This document shows positions 9,847-19,582 of a stretch of DNA of 64,000 bases, piece by piece. Made by a program: the position numbers and the translations under genes. The DNA is from Providencia rettgeri (GTDB lineage Bacteria; Pseudomonadota; Gammaproteobacteria; Enterobacterales; Enterobacteriaceae). The notes under the pieces were generated by a model. It did no database searches. It was not told the origin of the DNA and worked only from the letters and a program-made list of their open reading frames with translations. Every line of letters starts with the position of its first letter. Positions within the stretch are counted from its first letter, which is position 1. The DNA lies in assembly GCF_041075285.1 (NCBI RefSeq), contig NZ_CP163512.1:1798001-1862000 (forward strand). Reading direction: 5' to 3'.

Positions 9847-10203
9847 TTATAAATCGCGGAATTTACTGTTGACGGTATAGGTGTCTGAAGTGACATAACG
9901 CTCGATTTGGCGAAGTTTCATTTCACCTGATTTCAGTTGCATATCGATTTGATTTATCAAGCTACTGACTTCAGGCCCGATATCTTGCTCACCTCGATAA
10001 CCACTTGGTGCGGTTTCCACCACAAAACACATCACAATATATAAAATTAATGTGATCCCAAAGCTCATAAATAAAGCCAATACGGCTAATGCTCTGACCA
10101 ATGCAACAGGTAATTCTAAATATTCCGCAATACCAGAACATACACCACCAAACACACGTCTGTCTGACAAACGGTAAAGTTTACGGTTGCGAAATTGAGT
10201 CAT
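9847..10203 (-). CDS. pspC: Phage shock protein C, membrane regulator
   Basis: PspC is a toxin-like inner-membrane sensor which, with PspB, relieves PspA inhibition of PspF and protects against mislocalised secretins. The 118-residue protein has the PspC domain (RLSDRRVFGGVCSGIAEYLEL) and a membrane helix at about 40-66 (VRALAVLALFMSFGITLILYIVMCFVV). A C-terminal periplasmic amphipathic region follows. The ATG at 10203 overlaps the pspB stop by one base (TAATG), implying coupled translation, and GGAGG lies upstream inside pspB. A start five codons earlier is possible but less well placed. Confidence 0.94.
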   Translation of the reverse strand: MTQFRNRKLYRLSDRRVFGGVCSGIAEYLELPVALVRALAVLALFMSFGITLILYIVMCFVVETAPSGYRGEQDIGPEVSSLINQIDMQLKSGEMKLRQIERYVTSDTYTVNSKFRDL

Positions 10204-10433
10204 TATTTTTGCCTCCAATTCGGGTGCTCTGCATCCAAAATATCTTCAAGCGTCTTAATGCGTTGCTGCATACGCGAAGCCTGCTCCGCTAATTGCATTA
10301 AACGCTGTACTTCATTTTCAGTTAGCTGGCTCCCCTGCCCGTTATTTTTTTTGCTGTAGTGCAGCCATAACCAAACAGGCAGAACAAAAATAACAAAAAT
10401 GATTAATACGAGAGACAGTAAAACGTAGCCCAT
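10203..10433 (-). CDS. pspB: Phage shock protein B
   Basis: PspB is a small bitopic inner-membrane protein that pairs with PspC to sense envelope stress and bind PspA. The 76 residues comprise one N-terminal membrane helix (MGYVLLSLVLIIFVIFVLPVWLWLHY) and a cytosolic coiled coil with a leucine-zipper pattern (EVQRLMQLAEQASRMQQRIKTLEDIL). A GTG immediately before the ATG could also be used; the ATG at 10433 has AAGGA at the better distance. It lies 70 bases after pspA in the operon. Confidence 0.95.
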   Translation of the reverse strand: MGYVLLSLVLIIFVIFVLPVWLWLHYSKKNNGQGSQLTENEVQRLMQLAEQASRMQQRIKTLEDILDAEHPNWRQK

Positions 10434-10503
10434 CACATTTCCTTATTAATATGGTTAGTCTATTTGCCACTCTGACACGAAATACCAAAGTGGCAAAATA
10501 AAA

Positions 10504-11169
10504 TTACTGATCTTTATTAATTTTAGCTTTAAGTGCCGCTAACTGCGCGCTAATTTCATCATCTGCTTTAAGTTCAGCAAATTGCTGATCCAGCGATTTT
10601 TGTTTGCCAATACCATAACTTTGAGCTTCACCTTCCATATGATCAATACGGCGTTCAAACTGTTCAAAACGCGCCATTGCTTCATCCATTTTTCCACTGT
10701 CTAATTGGCGGCGAACATTGCGGCTCGACTGTGCCGCTTCCATACGAACCACCATAGATTGCTGCTTGGCACGAGTTTCTTGCAATTTGTTTTCTAATTC
10801 TGAAATTTCACCTTTTAAGCGGGTCAATGTTTCATCAACAATAATCAGCTCATGTTTTAAAGTATCAACCATCGCGCTGACTTTTTGTTTTTCAATTAAA
10901 GCCGCACGCGCTAAATCTTCTTTATCTTTGACCAATGCTAATTCCGCTTTTTCTTGCCAATCAGCAACTTGCTTTTCACCCATTTCAATACGGCGCTCTA
11001 AGCCTTTTTTCTCTGCTAAGGTGCGTGCAGACGTTGAGCGGATCTCAACTAACATATCTTCCATTTCCTGAATCATCAGGCGGATCATTTTTTGCGGATC
11101 TTCAGCTTTATCTAACAGTGAAGCAATATTTGCATTAATGATGTCGGCAAAACGTGAAAAAATACCCAT
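10504..11169 (-). CDS. pspA: Phage shock protein A
   Basis: PspA is a PspA/IM30 (ESCRT-III-like) coiled-coil protein. It binds stressed inner membrane to preserve the proton motive force and in unstressed cells inhibits the enhancer-binding protein PspF. The 221 residues are almost wholly helical: an amphipathic N-terminal helix ([20 protein letters not shown]) and long heptad-rich helices to the end. E. coli PspA has 222 residues. GAGG lies well placed before the ATG. Transcription comes from the perfect sigma54 promoter at 11318-11332, opposite pspF. Confidence 0.97.
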   Translation of the reverse strand: MGIFSRFADIINANIASLLDKAEDPQKMIRLMIQEMEDMLVEIRSTSARTLAEKKGLERRIEMGEKQVADWQEKAELALVKDKEDLARAALIEKQKVSAMVDTLKHELIIVDETLTRLKGEISELENKLQETRAKQQSMVVRMEAAQSSRNVRRQLDSGKMDEAMARFEQFERRIDHMEGEAQSYGIGKQKSLDQQFAELKADDEISAQLAALKAKINKDQ

Positions 11170-11317
11170 TATTCATTTCCTCTTGATGGATTTATCATTT
11201 CTGTCGCGCCTGACTTGATTTAGCTTCCAGCCAATCTGACGCGCTATAAATAAAACAATTTACTTTAATTACACTCAATCATTGGTAAAACGGTCTACCT
11301 TTTCTCTCTAACATATA

Positions 11318-11332
11318 GCAAACTGCGTGCCA
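11318..11332 (-). promoter_or_regulatory. Sigma54 promoter of the psp operon
   Basis: Read on the minus strand this is TGGCACG-CAGT-TTGC, an exact match to the -24/-12 consensus TGGCACG-N4-TTGC. It lies about 150 bases before pspA in the divergent pspA-pspF region. PspF, encoded directly opposite, is the known activator of this promoter. Confidence 0.93.
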
Positions 11333-11453
11333 AAAGTTTAAAAAATTACTATCAGATTGATTTTATTAATATTAATTATTTTCTTTACATCCAATCTGTT
11401 TAGTTTATAGTTAACACATCGGTCATTAAAACCAATTTTTGGTAAATTTAACC

Positions 11454-12464
11454 ATGAAAAATGCAAACGATACGATCCTCGGTGTCTCCAGCAATTTTTT
11501 AGATGTCCTTGAGCAAGCCTCCGAACTTGCCCAATTAAATAAGCCCATTCTGGTCATAGGAGAACGCGGAACAGGTAAGGAACTGATTGCAGATCGTTTG
11601 CACTACCTTTCCCCCCGTTGGCAAGAAGCCTTTATCTCTCTCAATTGCAGTGGACTCAATGAGAATTTACTGGATTCTGAACTATTTGGGCACGAAGCGG
11701 GGTCATTTACTGGTGCACAAAAACGCCACCAAGGGCGCTTTGAACGCGCAGATAAAGGTTCGTTATTTCTTGATGAACTCGCTACCGCACCAATGTCAGT
11801 ACAAGAGAAGCTATTAAGAGTCATCGAATATGGCGAACTCGAACGTGTTGGGGGCAGCCAATCTTTACGGGTGGACGTGCGTTTAATATGTGCAACCAAT
11901 GCGAATTTACCTGAGCTCGCTAAACAAGGCAGATTTCGTGCAGATTTACTGGATAGGCTTGCATTTGATGTGATCCGCATTCCTCCCCTACGGGAGCGTC
12001 AGCCTGATATTTTATTACTGGCTGAACATTTTGCCATTTTAATGTGCGGAGAATTAAAACGTTCTCATTTTACAGGGTTTACACCTGAAGCAGAGCAAGC
12101 TTTATTACAATACCCTTGGCCGGGAAATGTGCGTGAGCTAAAAAATGTGATTGAGCGTTCAGTTTATCGCCATGGTGATCAAGCCAATCCAGTGAATACC
12201 ATTATTTTTAATCCCTTTGGGGAAAAGCTGGCGGAGTTACATGAGACACTCCCCAGTAAAGGGGTCGCCACATCCTCGAATAGCAGGCTACCTACACTGC
12301 CTTGTGACTTACGGCAATGGCAGCAACAGACTGAAAAACAGCTACTTGAACAGGCAATTATCGCTAATCACTATAATCAACGAAAAGCCGCTCAATCCTT
12401 ATCCCTAAGCTATGATCAGTTACGTGGGTTAGTGAAAAAACATCAAATTAAAACTGAAAATTAA
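11454..12464 (+). CDS. pspF: psp operon activator PspF
   Basis: PspF is a sigma54 enhancer-binding protein that lacks a receiver domain and is held inactive by PspA. The 336 residues show Walker A GERGTGKE at 36-43, a sigma54-contact loop GSFTGA (variant of GAFTGA) about 50 residues later, and Walker B SLFLDELA. The arginine-finger region includes RADLLDRLAFDV. The C-terminal Fis-like helix-turn-helix is YNQRKAAQSLSLSYDQLRGL. The ATG at 11454 is preferred to an in-frame TTG at 11439. The gene is divergent from pspABCD, the canonical arrangement. E. coli PspF has about 325 residues. Confidence 0.96.
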   Translation: MKNANDTILGVSSNFLDVLEQASELAQLNKPILVIGERGTGKELIADRLHYLSPRWQEAFISLNCSGLNENLLDSELFGHEAGSFTGAQKRHQGRFERADKGSLFLDELATAPMSVQEKLLRVIEYGELERVGGSQSLRVDVRLICATNANLPELAKQGRFRADLLDRLAFDVIRIPPLRERQPDILLLAEHFAILMCGELKRSHFTGFTPEAEQALLQYPWPGNVRELKNVIERSVYRHGDQANPVNTIIFNPFGEKLAELHETLPSKGVATSSNSRLPTLPCDLRQWQQQTEKQLLEQAIIANHYNQRKAAQSLSLSYDQLRGLVKKHQIKTEN

Positions 12465-12469
12465 AATGC

Positions 12470-12502
12470 TATCCAAGTAATACTCTCTTTATTACTTGGA
12501 TA
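12470..12502. terminator. Perfect 12-bp inverted repeat after pspF
   Basis: TATCCAAGTAAT and ATTACTTGGATA flank a nine-base loop six bases after the pspF stop. There is no immediate T run, so this could be a weak terminator or an mRNA-stabilising 3' hairpin. Confidence 0.55.
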
Positions 12503-12983
12503 TCGACCCACTTTTTAATCTGCCCCCTTTATATGAAAGATTTTTTTTACTAAATATTTCAAAATTATTAAATCCCTCATTAAAATAATTACGTATTTTC
12601 TTCTAAGAACAATTTGTTATCCATTTCTTGTTTTTGTTTTTGCCTCTTTTTCTAATTTTAAACTTATTTAAAAATATCATAAGCATATAGTTCAATAAGT
12701 AAAATTGATTGACTCAACTCGTATTTGTCATAAAAATCAACATCAAGAGTGAACGTTATATTAAATATCATTTTAAATTAAGATATTCTCTGCAAACGAC
12801 TTATGTTTTTATTTTTTCTATTTTTATTTTACATTAAGCTAAAAATACAATGGTAGATAAATTATTAGTTAAACCTATTATTTTTATTTCTAATTTTTAC
12901 AGATTGTCATAATTAACCACAACGAAAAATATATTTATGTGATATTTATATTAGTGCGACTTCTATAGCACAAGGAGCTTATT
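12503..12983. other. AT-rich gap between pspF and the next gene
   Basis: About 480 bases of very AT-rich sequence without a supportable ORF. It presumably carries the promoter for the secreted protein at 12984, but no clear -35/-10 pair stands out. The composition resembles H-NS-bound acquired DNA; that is inference. Confidence 0.5.
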
Positions 12984-13589
12984 ATGAAAAAAGTAAACAT
13001 ATTGGCTATCCCTTTGTTGCTCTTAGGGGTATCAACTATGCCTCACTCTGAATCATTAATGCGAACCTTTAGCTATTGTGATGCCTCTTTTTTTAATAAG
13101 ATGAATGACTATCCCGTGCTTCGGGATATCTCTAACACCTTAAAAAATACCAAGTTTGATGATGGTATACCATTTTCTGTTGACCTCAATTTTTCGCCAA
13201 CGGGTGTTGTTACTTTTAACCGTTTTTTTGTCAGCCATAGTGACTTTAATAAATACGACGATTTCTCCTATATGGGCATACGCGGCCACTATTATTTTTG
13301 GGGTTTCGAAACAACACAGAGTCTTGATGAGGTTATCCGCTATACCTCCTCAAAAATTAGTATCTTAAAGATAGGCAATAGCTATATTTATGCCCCAATG
13401 ATTAGGCATAATTTAAACGGAAAATGGGTCTTTAATGAATATGTGGCTCAAGATTATGGTTTAGATCCTTATGCCGCTGAAAAAATGATGGTTATTGAGA
13501 AGGATGAACAGCGTGGTGTTGTCCGCTTTATATGTACACTGCAAGGTAATGTCACGGAAGATGATTTAAAATTTGTCGGTTTGAAGTAA
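12984..13589 (+). CDS. Hypothetical secreted protein between pspF and sapA
   Basis: The 201-residue protein begins with a signal peptide (MKKVNILAIPLLLLGVSTMPHSES). The mature part is rich in aromatic residues (NRFFVSHSDFNKYDDFSYMGIRGHYYFWGFE) and has two cysteines, C28 and one near the C-terminus (VRFICTLQG). No family is recognised. AAGGAG seven bases before the ATG supports translation. E. coli has no gene here. The base composition of the gene and its upstream gap is lower in GC than the psp and sap genes on either side, which suggests gain by transfer. Confidence 0.75.
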   Translation: MKKVNILAIPLLLLGVSTMPHSESLMRTFSYCDASFFNKMNDYPVLRDISNTLKNTKFDDGIPFSVDLNFSPTGVVTFNRFFVSHSDFNKYDDFSYMGIRGHYYFWGFETTQSLDEVIRYTSSKISILKIGNSYIYAPMIRHNLNGKWVFNEYVAQDYGLDPYAAEKMMVIEKDEQRGVVRFICTLQGNVTEDDLKFVGLK

Positions 13590-13638
13590 CTCGCTTAACT
13601 AAGCAGCAATACGACCGCAAGGGCTCCACTTTACACAT

Positions 13639-13738
13639 AAAAAAAAGCCAGCACCCAAGCTGGCTATCAAATAAAACACTGGAAGCAATGTGAGCAATGT
13701 CATGCCTGTCGACATAAGTACACACTTAAGCGACAAAG
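13639..13738 (-). ncRNA. ryhB: RyhB, Fur-repressed iron-responsive small RNA
   Basis: RyhB is an Hfq-dependent small RNA made in iron starvation that shuts off non-essential iron-protein mRNAs. On the minus strand the core ACATTGCTCACATTGCTTCC (about 13680-13703) matches the E. coli RyhB seed exactly from memory. It is followed by the RyhB terminator form AGCCAGC-loop-GCTGGCT and eight T (13639-13665). Upstream is a -10 TATTAT (13745-13750), with a 15-base spacer to TTTACA and an overlapping Fur operator. The predicted length, about 100 nt, compares with 90 in E. coli. The 5' end is inferred. The gene lies just before sapA, not at the E. coli yhhX locus. Confidence 0.93.
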
Positions 13739-13742
13739 CGAA

Positions 13743-13771
13743 TGATAATAGTTATCAGTGCTATTTGTAAA
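13743..13771 (-). promoter_or_regulatory. ryhB promoter with overlapping Fur box
   Basis: The sequence TGATAATAGTTATCA (13743-13757) fits the Fur 7-1-7 motif TGATAAT-N-ATTATCA at 13 of the 14 defined positions. It covers the minus-strand -10 TATTAT. TTTACA at 13766-13771 is the likely -35, with a short 15-base spacer. Confidence 0.88.
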
Positions 13772-13960
13772 GCTTTTTAATGAGATTTTTTCTCATTAAG
13801 ACATACTTCAATGATAGACCACATAATTTTATCAATAACCATAATATTTCAATGTTATTTAGTGTGTTTTTTGTTCGGTTTTAACGCCCGATTTTGCTTA
13901 TACCCTGTTCGCCCTTTTTTACGCTACAATAGGTCAATTCAGGTTAACGATATCAGTGTT

Positions 13961-15646
13961 ATGGGCCGACTAACTCTTTGGTTTTTATTTCTCATTTTTG
14001 CCTCTGTGAATGCGTTCAGTAGCCAAGAGCGTTATACAGACATTGTAGCGAATGAAGTCCCTGCGGATATTCGACATAAGGGTTTCATCTACTGTGTTAA
14101 TGGCATTGTTACCACATTTAATCCACAACTTGTCAGTAGTGGCTTGATCGTTGATCCGCTTGGCGCACAAATTTATGATCGCCTGCTGGATGTAGACCCA
14201 TTTACTTACCGTCTCATTCCAGAGTTAGCCGAGCGTTGGGAAGTGTTTGATAACGGTGCAACCTATCGCCTTTACCTCAGAAAAGACGTTCAATTCCAAG
14301 AGACCCCCTGGTTTACGCCCTCACGAAACATGAATGCGGATGACGTCGTTTTTAGCTTTGCGCGAATGTTTGAAGTCAACCATCCTTACCATTATATAAA
14401 TGGTGGTCGTTACCCCTATTTCGATAGCCTACAATTTGCCAGTAGTGTGCAAAGTATTCGTAAAATCAATCAGTACACCGTCGAATTTCGCTTAAACTCA
14501 CCAGATGCTTCATTTTTATGGCATTTAGCAACTCACTATGCCCCTATTCTCTCCGCCCAATATGCTGATTCGCTATCACGCGTTAATCGCCAAGAGTTGA
14601 TTGATTGGCGTCCTGTCGGTACAGGTCCATTTAAGTTAGATGACTATCAAGCAGGCCAATTTGTACGCTTACTCAGAAACGACCATTATTGGAAAGGTCA
14701 ACCACGTATGGAAGAAGTCGTTGTCGATATGGGGGCTGGTGGCACAGGACGTATTTCTAAGCTCCTCACGGGGGAATGTGATGTATTGGCTTACCCTGCC
14801 GCGAGTCAATTGAAAGTCCTACGTGATGACCCACGTTTACGTATTTCAATGCGCTCAGGAATGAATATTGCCTATTTGGCGTTTAATACCAGCAAGCCGC
14901 CACTGGATCAACTGAAAGTGCGCCAAGCGATTGCTTACGCCATTAATAATGAACGATTAATGCAGTCAATCTACTATGGCACCGCAGAGACAGCGGCATC
15001 TATCCTGCCTCGTGCATCTTGGGCTTATGATAACCAAGCGAAAATAACCGATTATAATCCTGAACTTTCCAAACAAATGCTGCGGGATATGGGATTAGAG
15101 GATCTTAAATTGGATTTATGGGTACCTATCGCTTCACAGTCTTACAATCCCAGTCCATTGAAAATGGCAGAACTTATTCAAGCGGATTTAGCTCAAGTCG
15201 GGATCACCATGAATATCCGTTCCGTAGAGGGGCGTTTCCAAGAAAATCAGCTAATGGATAGAACCCATGATATGACGTTAGCGGGCTGGACGACAGATAG
15301 CAATGATCCTGATAGCTTTTTCCGTCCATTACTAAGTTGCGCAGCAATTAGCTCACAAACCAACTTGAGCCATTGGTGTAATCCCGCATTTGATGACATT
15401 TTACATAAGGCACTGTTGACTCAACAACTCGCCTCGCGGATCGATTACTATCATCAAGCTCAGCAAATTTTAGGCGAAGAGCTACCCATTTTGCCGCTCG
15501 CTTATTCGTTACGATTACAAGCTTATCGCTATGATATGAAGGGGCTCGTAATAAGTGCTTTTGGTAATACTTCATTTGCGGGAGTTTATCGTGAAATGGA
15601 GCAAAAACCGCAAGCTGCACCGAAAAAACAAGAGGTGCAACCATGA
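13961..15646 (+). CDS. sapA: SapA, periplasmic peptide-binding protein
   Basis: SapA is the solute-binding protein of the Sap ABC transporter, linked to resistance to cationic antimicrobial peptides and, in E. coli, to putrescine export by SapBCDF. The 561-residue product has a signal peptide ([20 protein letters not shown]) and SBP family 5 features: NTFNPQ-like [36 protein letters not shown] and the C-terminal [18 protein letters not shown]. An in-frame ATG at 13811 would add 50 residues unlike the family, so 13961 is chosen; its ribosome site is weak. The stop overlaps the sapB ATG. Confidence 0.93.
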   Translation: MGRLTLWFLFLIFASVNAFSSQERYTDIVANEVPADIRHKGFIYCVNGIVTTFNPQLVSSGLIVDPLGAQIYDRLLDVDPFTYRLIPELAERWEVFDNGATYRLYLRKDVQFQETPWFTPSRNMNADDVVFSFARMFEVNHPYHYINGGRYPYFDSLQFASSVQSIRKINQYTVEFRLNSPDASFLWHLATHYAPILSAQYADSLSRVNRQELIDWRPVGTGPFKLDDYQAGQFVRLLRNDHYWKGQPRMEEVVVDMGAGGTGRISKLLTGECDVLAYPAASQLKVLRDDPRLRISMRSGMNIAYLAFNTSKPPLDQLKVRQAIAYAINNERLMQSIYYGTAETAASILPRASWAYDNQAKITDYNPELSKQMLRDMGLEDLKLDLWVPIASQSYNPSPLKMAELIQADLAQVGITMNIRSVEGRFQENQLMDRTHDMTLAGWTTDSNDPDSFFRPLLSCAAISSQTNLSHWCNPAFDDILHKALLTQQLASRIDYYHQAQQILGEELPILPLAYSLRLQAYRYDMKGLVISAFGNTSFAGVYREMEQKPQAAPKKQEVQP

Positions 15647-16608
15647 TTATTTACTCATTACGCCGCTTTTTACTATTGCTGGTTACCGTTTTCTTTTTAT
15701 CATTAGTCAGTTTTAGCCTGTGCTACTTTACACCAAATGCCCCCCTTGGCGGTGCCTCCATAATAGACGCCTATATTTTTTACTTTAATGGTTTATTGCA
15801 CTTTGATTTTGGTGTGTCCAGTATTAATGGTGAGCCAATAACTGAACAGCTAAAAGACACTTTTCCCGCCACCATGGAATTGTGTATTTTGGCATTTATT
15901 TTTGCTCTCACAACGGGGATCCCCCTAGGTATTATCGCGGCATTTTGGCGTAACAAACCCGCTGATATCGCCATCAGTGTTTTTGCTTTATTAGGCTTTT
16001 CCGTTCCTGTGTTTGTTTTAGCCTTAGTGCTCACGCTGTTTTTCTCATTACACCTTGGCTGGCTTCCGGTTTCAGGTCGTATTGACCTATTATATAATTT
16101 GAAACCTGTTACAGGCTTTGCCTTGATCGATGCGTGGCTTTCTGATTCTCCTTACCGTAAAGAGATGATAATCAATGTATTAGAACATATGATTTTACCT
16201 GTACTCACGCTCGCGCTCGCACCCACGACGGAAGTCATTCGCTTAGTGAGAAACAGCACTGAAGAGATCGCGAGTGAGAACTACATTAAAGCTGCTGCAA
16301 TCCGTGGACTTTCTCGCCTTAAAATCATTCGCCGTCATATTTTTCATAATGCCATTCCGCCCATTATTCCAAAGCTTGGTCTGCAATTTTCCACTATGCT
16401 TACTCTCACTATGGTCACTGAATTGGTGTTTAACTGGCCGGGACTTGGGCGCTGGTTGGTGACTGCTATCCGTCAGGAAGATTATTCGGCGATTTCCGCC
16501 GGTGTGATGTTAATTGGCGCATTAGTCATTACTGTCAACGTGCTATCCGATATTTTAGGTGCGATGATGGACCCGTTAAAACATAAGGATTGGTATGTCC
16601 TCAGATAA
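15643..16608 (+). CDS. sapB: SapB, permease subunit
   Basis: SapB is one of two inner-membrane permeases of the Sap ABC transporter. The 321 residues (same as E. coli) carry an N-terminal helix ([20 protein letters not shown]), further membrane spans and the BPD_transp_1 domain. The EAA motif, which docks the ATPase, is [22 protein letters not shown]. The ATG overlaps the sapA TGA by four bases, and the end overlaps sapC by 14, so the whole operon is tightly coupled. Confidence 0.96.
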   Translation: MIIYSLRRFLLLLVTVFFLSLVSFSLCYFTPNAPLGGASIIDAYIFYFNGLLHFDFGVSSINGEPITEQLKDTFPATMELCILAFIFALTTGIPLGIIAAFWRNKPADIAISVFALLGFSVPVFVLALVLTLFFSLHLGWLPVSGRIDLLYNLKPVTGFALIDAWLSDSPYRKEMIINVLEHMILPVLTLALAPTTEVIRLVRNSTEEIASENYIKAAAIRGLSRLKIIRRHIFHNAIPPIIPKLGLQFSTMLTLTMVTELVFNWPGLGRWLVTAIRQEDYSAISAGVMLIGALVITVNVLSDILGAMMDPLKHKDWYVLR

Positions 16609-17485
16609 TTTTTATCGCGAACAGAAAATGCCATCCCCTACACGGGTGGTGTGGAATTTATTTTCATCTGACATCGTTTCGATGGTGGGTTTTTTTGGTG
16701 TTCTATTTTTGCTTACTCTGTGTTTTATCGGGTCTTATCTCGCGCCTTATGCTTTAGATCAACAATTTTTAGGGTATCAATTAACGCCACCATCTTGGTC
16801 ACATTACGGTGAGGTCGCTTTTTTCTTCGGCACCGATGACCTTGGACGAGATATTTTAAGCCGCTTACTAATCGGGACTAAATCCACTTTTGGCTCGGCT
16901 ATTTTTGTCACCTTTATAGCCACGATTATTGGTTTAATTTTAGGTTGCCTTGCTGGAATGACAAAAGGGTTAAAGTCTGCTGTCTTTAACCATATTCTCG
17001 ACACACTACTTTCCATCCCATCATTACTATTGGCGATTATTGTCGTTGCATTTATGGGTGCAAGCCTTGAAAATGCCATGCTGGCCATCTGCCTTGCATT
17101 AATACCACGAATGGTAAGGACCATTTACGTTGCCGTACATGATGAATTAGATAAAGAATATATTGTGGCTGCTCGCCTTGATGGCGCGTCAAATATCTTT
17201 ATTCTGTGGTATACCGTATTACCAAATATTACCCCTATTTTGGTCACTGAACTGACTCGTGCCTTATCTATCGCTATTCTCGATATTGCCGCACTGGGCT
17301 TTTTGGATTTAGGCGCTCAGTTACCGTCTTCTGAATGGGGAGCGATGTTAGGTGATACCTTAGAACTGATTTACGTTGCACCTTGGACTGTGATCTTGCC
17401 CGGTATCGCTATCATGATAAGTGTGTTATTCGTGAATTTACTGGGTGACGGTTTACACAGAGCCATCAATGCGGGAGTTGAATAA
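16595..17485 (+). CDS. sapC: SapC, permease subunit
   Basis: SapC is the second permease of the Sap transporter: 296 residues, equal to E. coli. It has the OppC-type N-terminal helix ([24 protein letters not shown]), the motif [21 protein letters not shown] typical of DppC/OppC proteins, and an EAA loop ([20 protein letters not shown]). It overlaps sapB by 14 bases and shares one base with sapD (TAATG), consistent with stoichiometric production. Confidence 0.96.
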   Translation: MSSDNFYREQKMPSPTRVVWNLFSSDIVSMVGFFGVLFLLTLCFIGSYLAPYALDQQFLGYQLTPPSWSHYGEVAFFFGTDDLGRDILSRLLIGTKSTFGSAIFVTFIATIIGLILGCLAGMTKGLKSAVFNHILDTLLSIPSLLLAIIVVAFMGASLENAMLAICLALIPRMVRTIYVAVHDELDKEYIVAARLDGASNIFILWYTVLPNITPILVTELTRALSIAILDIAALGFLDLGAQLPSSEWGAMLGDTLELIYVAPWTVILPGIAIMISVLFVNLLGDGLHRAINAGVE

Positions 17486-18480
17486 TGCCACTCTTAGACA
17501 TCCGCAATTTAACCATTGAATTTATGACCGCCAACGGTCCTGTCAAAGCAGTAGACCGTGTATCTATGACACTTTCTGAAGGTGAAGTACGCGGTTTAGT
17601 CGGCGAGTCAGGTTCAGGAAAAAGTTTAATCGCAAAAGCCATTTGCGGCGTAACAAAAGATAATATCCGGGTAACTGCCGATCGCTTTCGCTTCCAAGAC
17701 ATTGATTTATTAAAACTTAGCCCTCGCAAACGCCGCAAGTTAATTGGTCACAACATATCAATGATCTTCCAAGAGCCACAATCGTGCCTCGACCCTGCGG
17801 CAAATATTGGTAAACAGTTGATCCAATCCATTCCTGGTTGGACATATAAAGGTCGCTGGTGGCAACGTTTCAATTGGCGAAAACGCCGTGCTATTGAGTT
17901 GTTACACCGGGTTGGTATTAAAGATCATAAAGATATCATGCATAGTTATCCTTATGAATTGACGGATGGTGAATGCCAAAAAGTGATGATAGCCATCGCT
18001 ATCGCTAATCAACCTCGTTTGTTAATTGCAGATGAACCCACCAATGCCATGGAGTCAACAACACAGGCGCAAATTTTCCGCCTGCTCGATAAACTAAATC
18101 AAAACAATAACATGGGGATTTTGTTAATCAGTCATGATATGGAAATGATGTCAAAATTAGTTGATCGTATTAATGTTTTGTACTGTGGGCAAACAGTAGA
18201 AAGTGCCACGCCTGAAGATATTTTACAGCGACCGCGCCACCCTTATACCCAAGCTCTGATCCGTTCTATACCAGATTTTGAAAGCCCGATCCCTCATAAA
18301 GGGAGATTAAATACCTTACCCGGAGCAATTCCATCATTAGAGCATTTGCCTATTGGTTGCCGCCTTGGGCCCCGTTGTCCTTATGCACAACGCACCTGCA
18401 TTGAAGCTCCACAGCTACGTAATATCAAAAACCATTTAGTGGCTTGCCATTATCCACTGAATACGGAGGAGCAACCCTGA
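17485..18480 (+). CDS. sapD: SapD, ATP-binding subunit
   Basis: SapD is one of two ATPases of the Sap transporter; E. coli SapD also supports TrkH/TrkG potassium uptake. The 331 residues contain Walker A GESGSGKS near 39-46, Walker B LLIADEPT and an H-loop LLISHD. The oligopeptide-type C-terminal extension contains cysteines ([15 protein letters not shown]). The signature motif is degenerate ([11 protein letters not shown] rather than LSGGQ), as in other SapD proteins as I recall. It overlaps sapF by one base (TGATG). Confidence 0.96.
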   Translation: MPLLDIRNLTIEFMTANGPVKAVDRVSMTLSEGEVRGLVGESGSGKSLIAKAICGVTKDNIRVTADRFRFQDIDLLKLSPRKRRKLIGHNISMIFQEPQSCLDPAANIGKQLIQSIPGWTYKGRWWQRFNWRKRRAIELLHRVGIKDHKDIMHSYPYELTDGECQKVMIAIAIANQPRLLIADEPTNAMESTTQAQIFRLLDKLNQNNNMGILLISHDMEMMSKLVDRINVLYCGQTVESATPEDILQRPRHPYTQALIRSIPDFESPIPHKGRLNTLPGAIPSLEHLPIGCRLGPRCPYAQRTCIEAPQLRNIKNHLVACHYPLNTEEQP

Positions 18481-19283
18481 TGGAAACGTTACTAGAAGTG
18501 CGCAATTTAACAAAAACCTTTCGCTTTCGCGAAGGCTTGTTCCATCGTCATGAGCTGCAAGCCGTTAAGCCGATTAGTTTTAATTTACAAGCAGGCCAAA
18601 CTTTGGCAATAATTGGCGCGAATGGTTCAGGAAAATCCACGCTCGCACGCATGCTTTCAGGCGTGGTAGAGCCCACCAGCGGAGATATTATGATCCGCGG
18701 TCAGCGCCTAAACTTTGGCGATTATAGTTATCGCAGCCAACGCATCCGCATGATATTCCAAGATCCGAGTACATCACTAAACCCTCGGCAGCGTATTGGG
18801 CAGACCCTTGAACTACCACTAAAATTAAACACAGATTTGACCGGTATCGAGCGAGAAAGGCGGATTATTCAAACATTGCGCCAAGTCGGTTTGCTGGCTG
18901 ATCATGCTGAATATTACCCACATATGTTAGCCTCAGGGCAAAAGCAGCGTATCGCCCTTGCTCGTGCCCTTATTTTACAACCAGAAATTATCGTCGCTGA
19001 TGAAGCACTTGCCTCACTTGATATGTCTATGCGCTCACAGATCATTAACTTGATGCTAGATTTGCAAGCCAAACAGGATATTGCTTATATCTACGTAACC
19101 CAACATCTCGGAATGATGAAGCATATTAGTGATAAAATGCTAGTGATGGATAAAGGGGAGGTCGTAGAGCGAGGCAATACTGCTGAGGTACTCGCAGCCC
19201 CACTTCACGATGTCACTCGCCGTTTGATTGAAAGCCATTTTGGCGAACCCTTGTCGATTGATGCATGGCGGCAGGACTTGTAA
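18480..19283 (+). CDS. sapF: SapF, ATP-binding subunit
   Basis: SapF is the second ATPase of the Sap transporter. The 267 residues contain Walker A GANGSGKS, a variant signature LASGQKQR and Walker B IIVADEALASLD. The ATG at 18480 overlaps the sapD stop and has GGAGGAG eight to ten bases before it. A GTG or ATG further upstream in sapD is not needed. In E. coli fabI follows; here the operon ends at a map junction with repeat sequence. Confidence 0.95.
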   Translation: METLLEVRNLTKTFRFREGLFHRHELQAVKPISFNLQAGQTLAIIGANGSGKSTLARMLSGVVEPTSGDIMIRGQRLNFGDYSYRSQRIRMIFQDPSTSLNPRQRIGQTLELPLKLNTDLTGIERERRIIQTLRQVGLLADHAEYYPHMLASGQKQRIALARALILQPEIIVADEALASLDMSMRSQIINLMLDLQAKQDIAYIYVTQHLGMMKHISDKMLVMDKGEVVERGNTAEVLAAPLHDVTRRLIESHFGEPLSIDAWRQDL

Positions 19284-19294
19284 TTATTGATGCA

Positions 19295-19399
19295 GAGGCG
19301 GTTTATCTTTGCTGCTGATTTTTTACCGCTAAGTAAAGCAAAAAAACATCCCAAAATTGATAAATATATCCGTCGTGCTGACTAACGACGATTTGAATC
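19295..19399 (+). repeat. Repeat family B copy 1 after sapF
   Basis: About 105 bases starting GAGGCGGTTTATCTTTGCTG and containing TCGTGCTGACTAACGACGAT are closely similar to 32631-32722 and, in part, to the reverse strand at 37739-37783. The copies differ by substitutions and a roughly 12-base gap. It has no ORF. It may be the remnant of a larger mobile element; the original is not in the window. Confidence 0.65.
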
Positions 19400-19495
19400 A
19401 TTACAAGCTATTTTTTATGCTTATATATCAGTAGATAACAAAATCATGTAGATATCCGTAGTCCAGTAACTAGCTTATTGATGGGTAAAGAAACT

Positions 19496-19532
19496 AGCGT
19501 TCAAATTAAACAAGTCGCCTTATTTGAACGCT
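19496..19532. terminator. 11-bp perfect inverted repeat downstream of sapF and the lipoprotein gene
   Basis: AGCGTTCAAAT and ATTTGAACGCT flank a 15-base loop between the convergent sapF and 19583-20740 genes. An AT-rich tail follows, without a clean T run. It could serve as a shared terminator. Confidence 0.45.
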
Positions 19533-19582
19533 TAATTTAACAGATTGTTCTCTTGCTAGTTATAGAGCTTACTCTCTAACTA

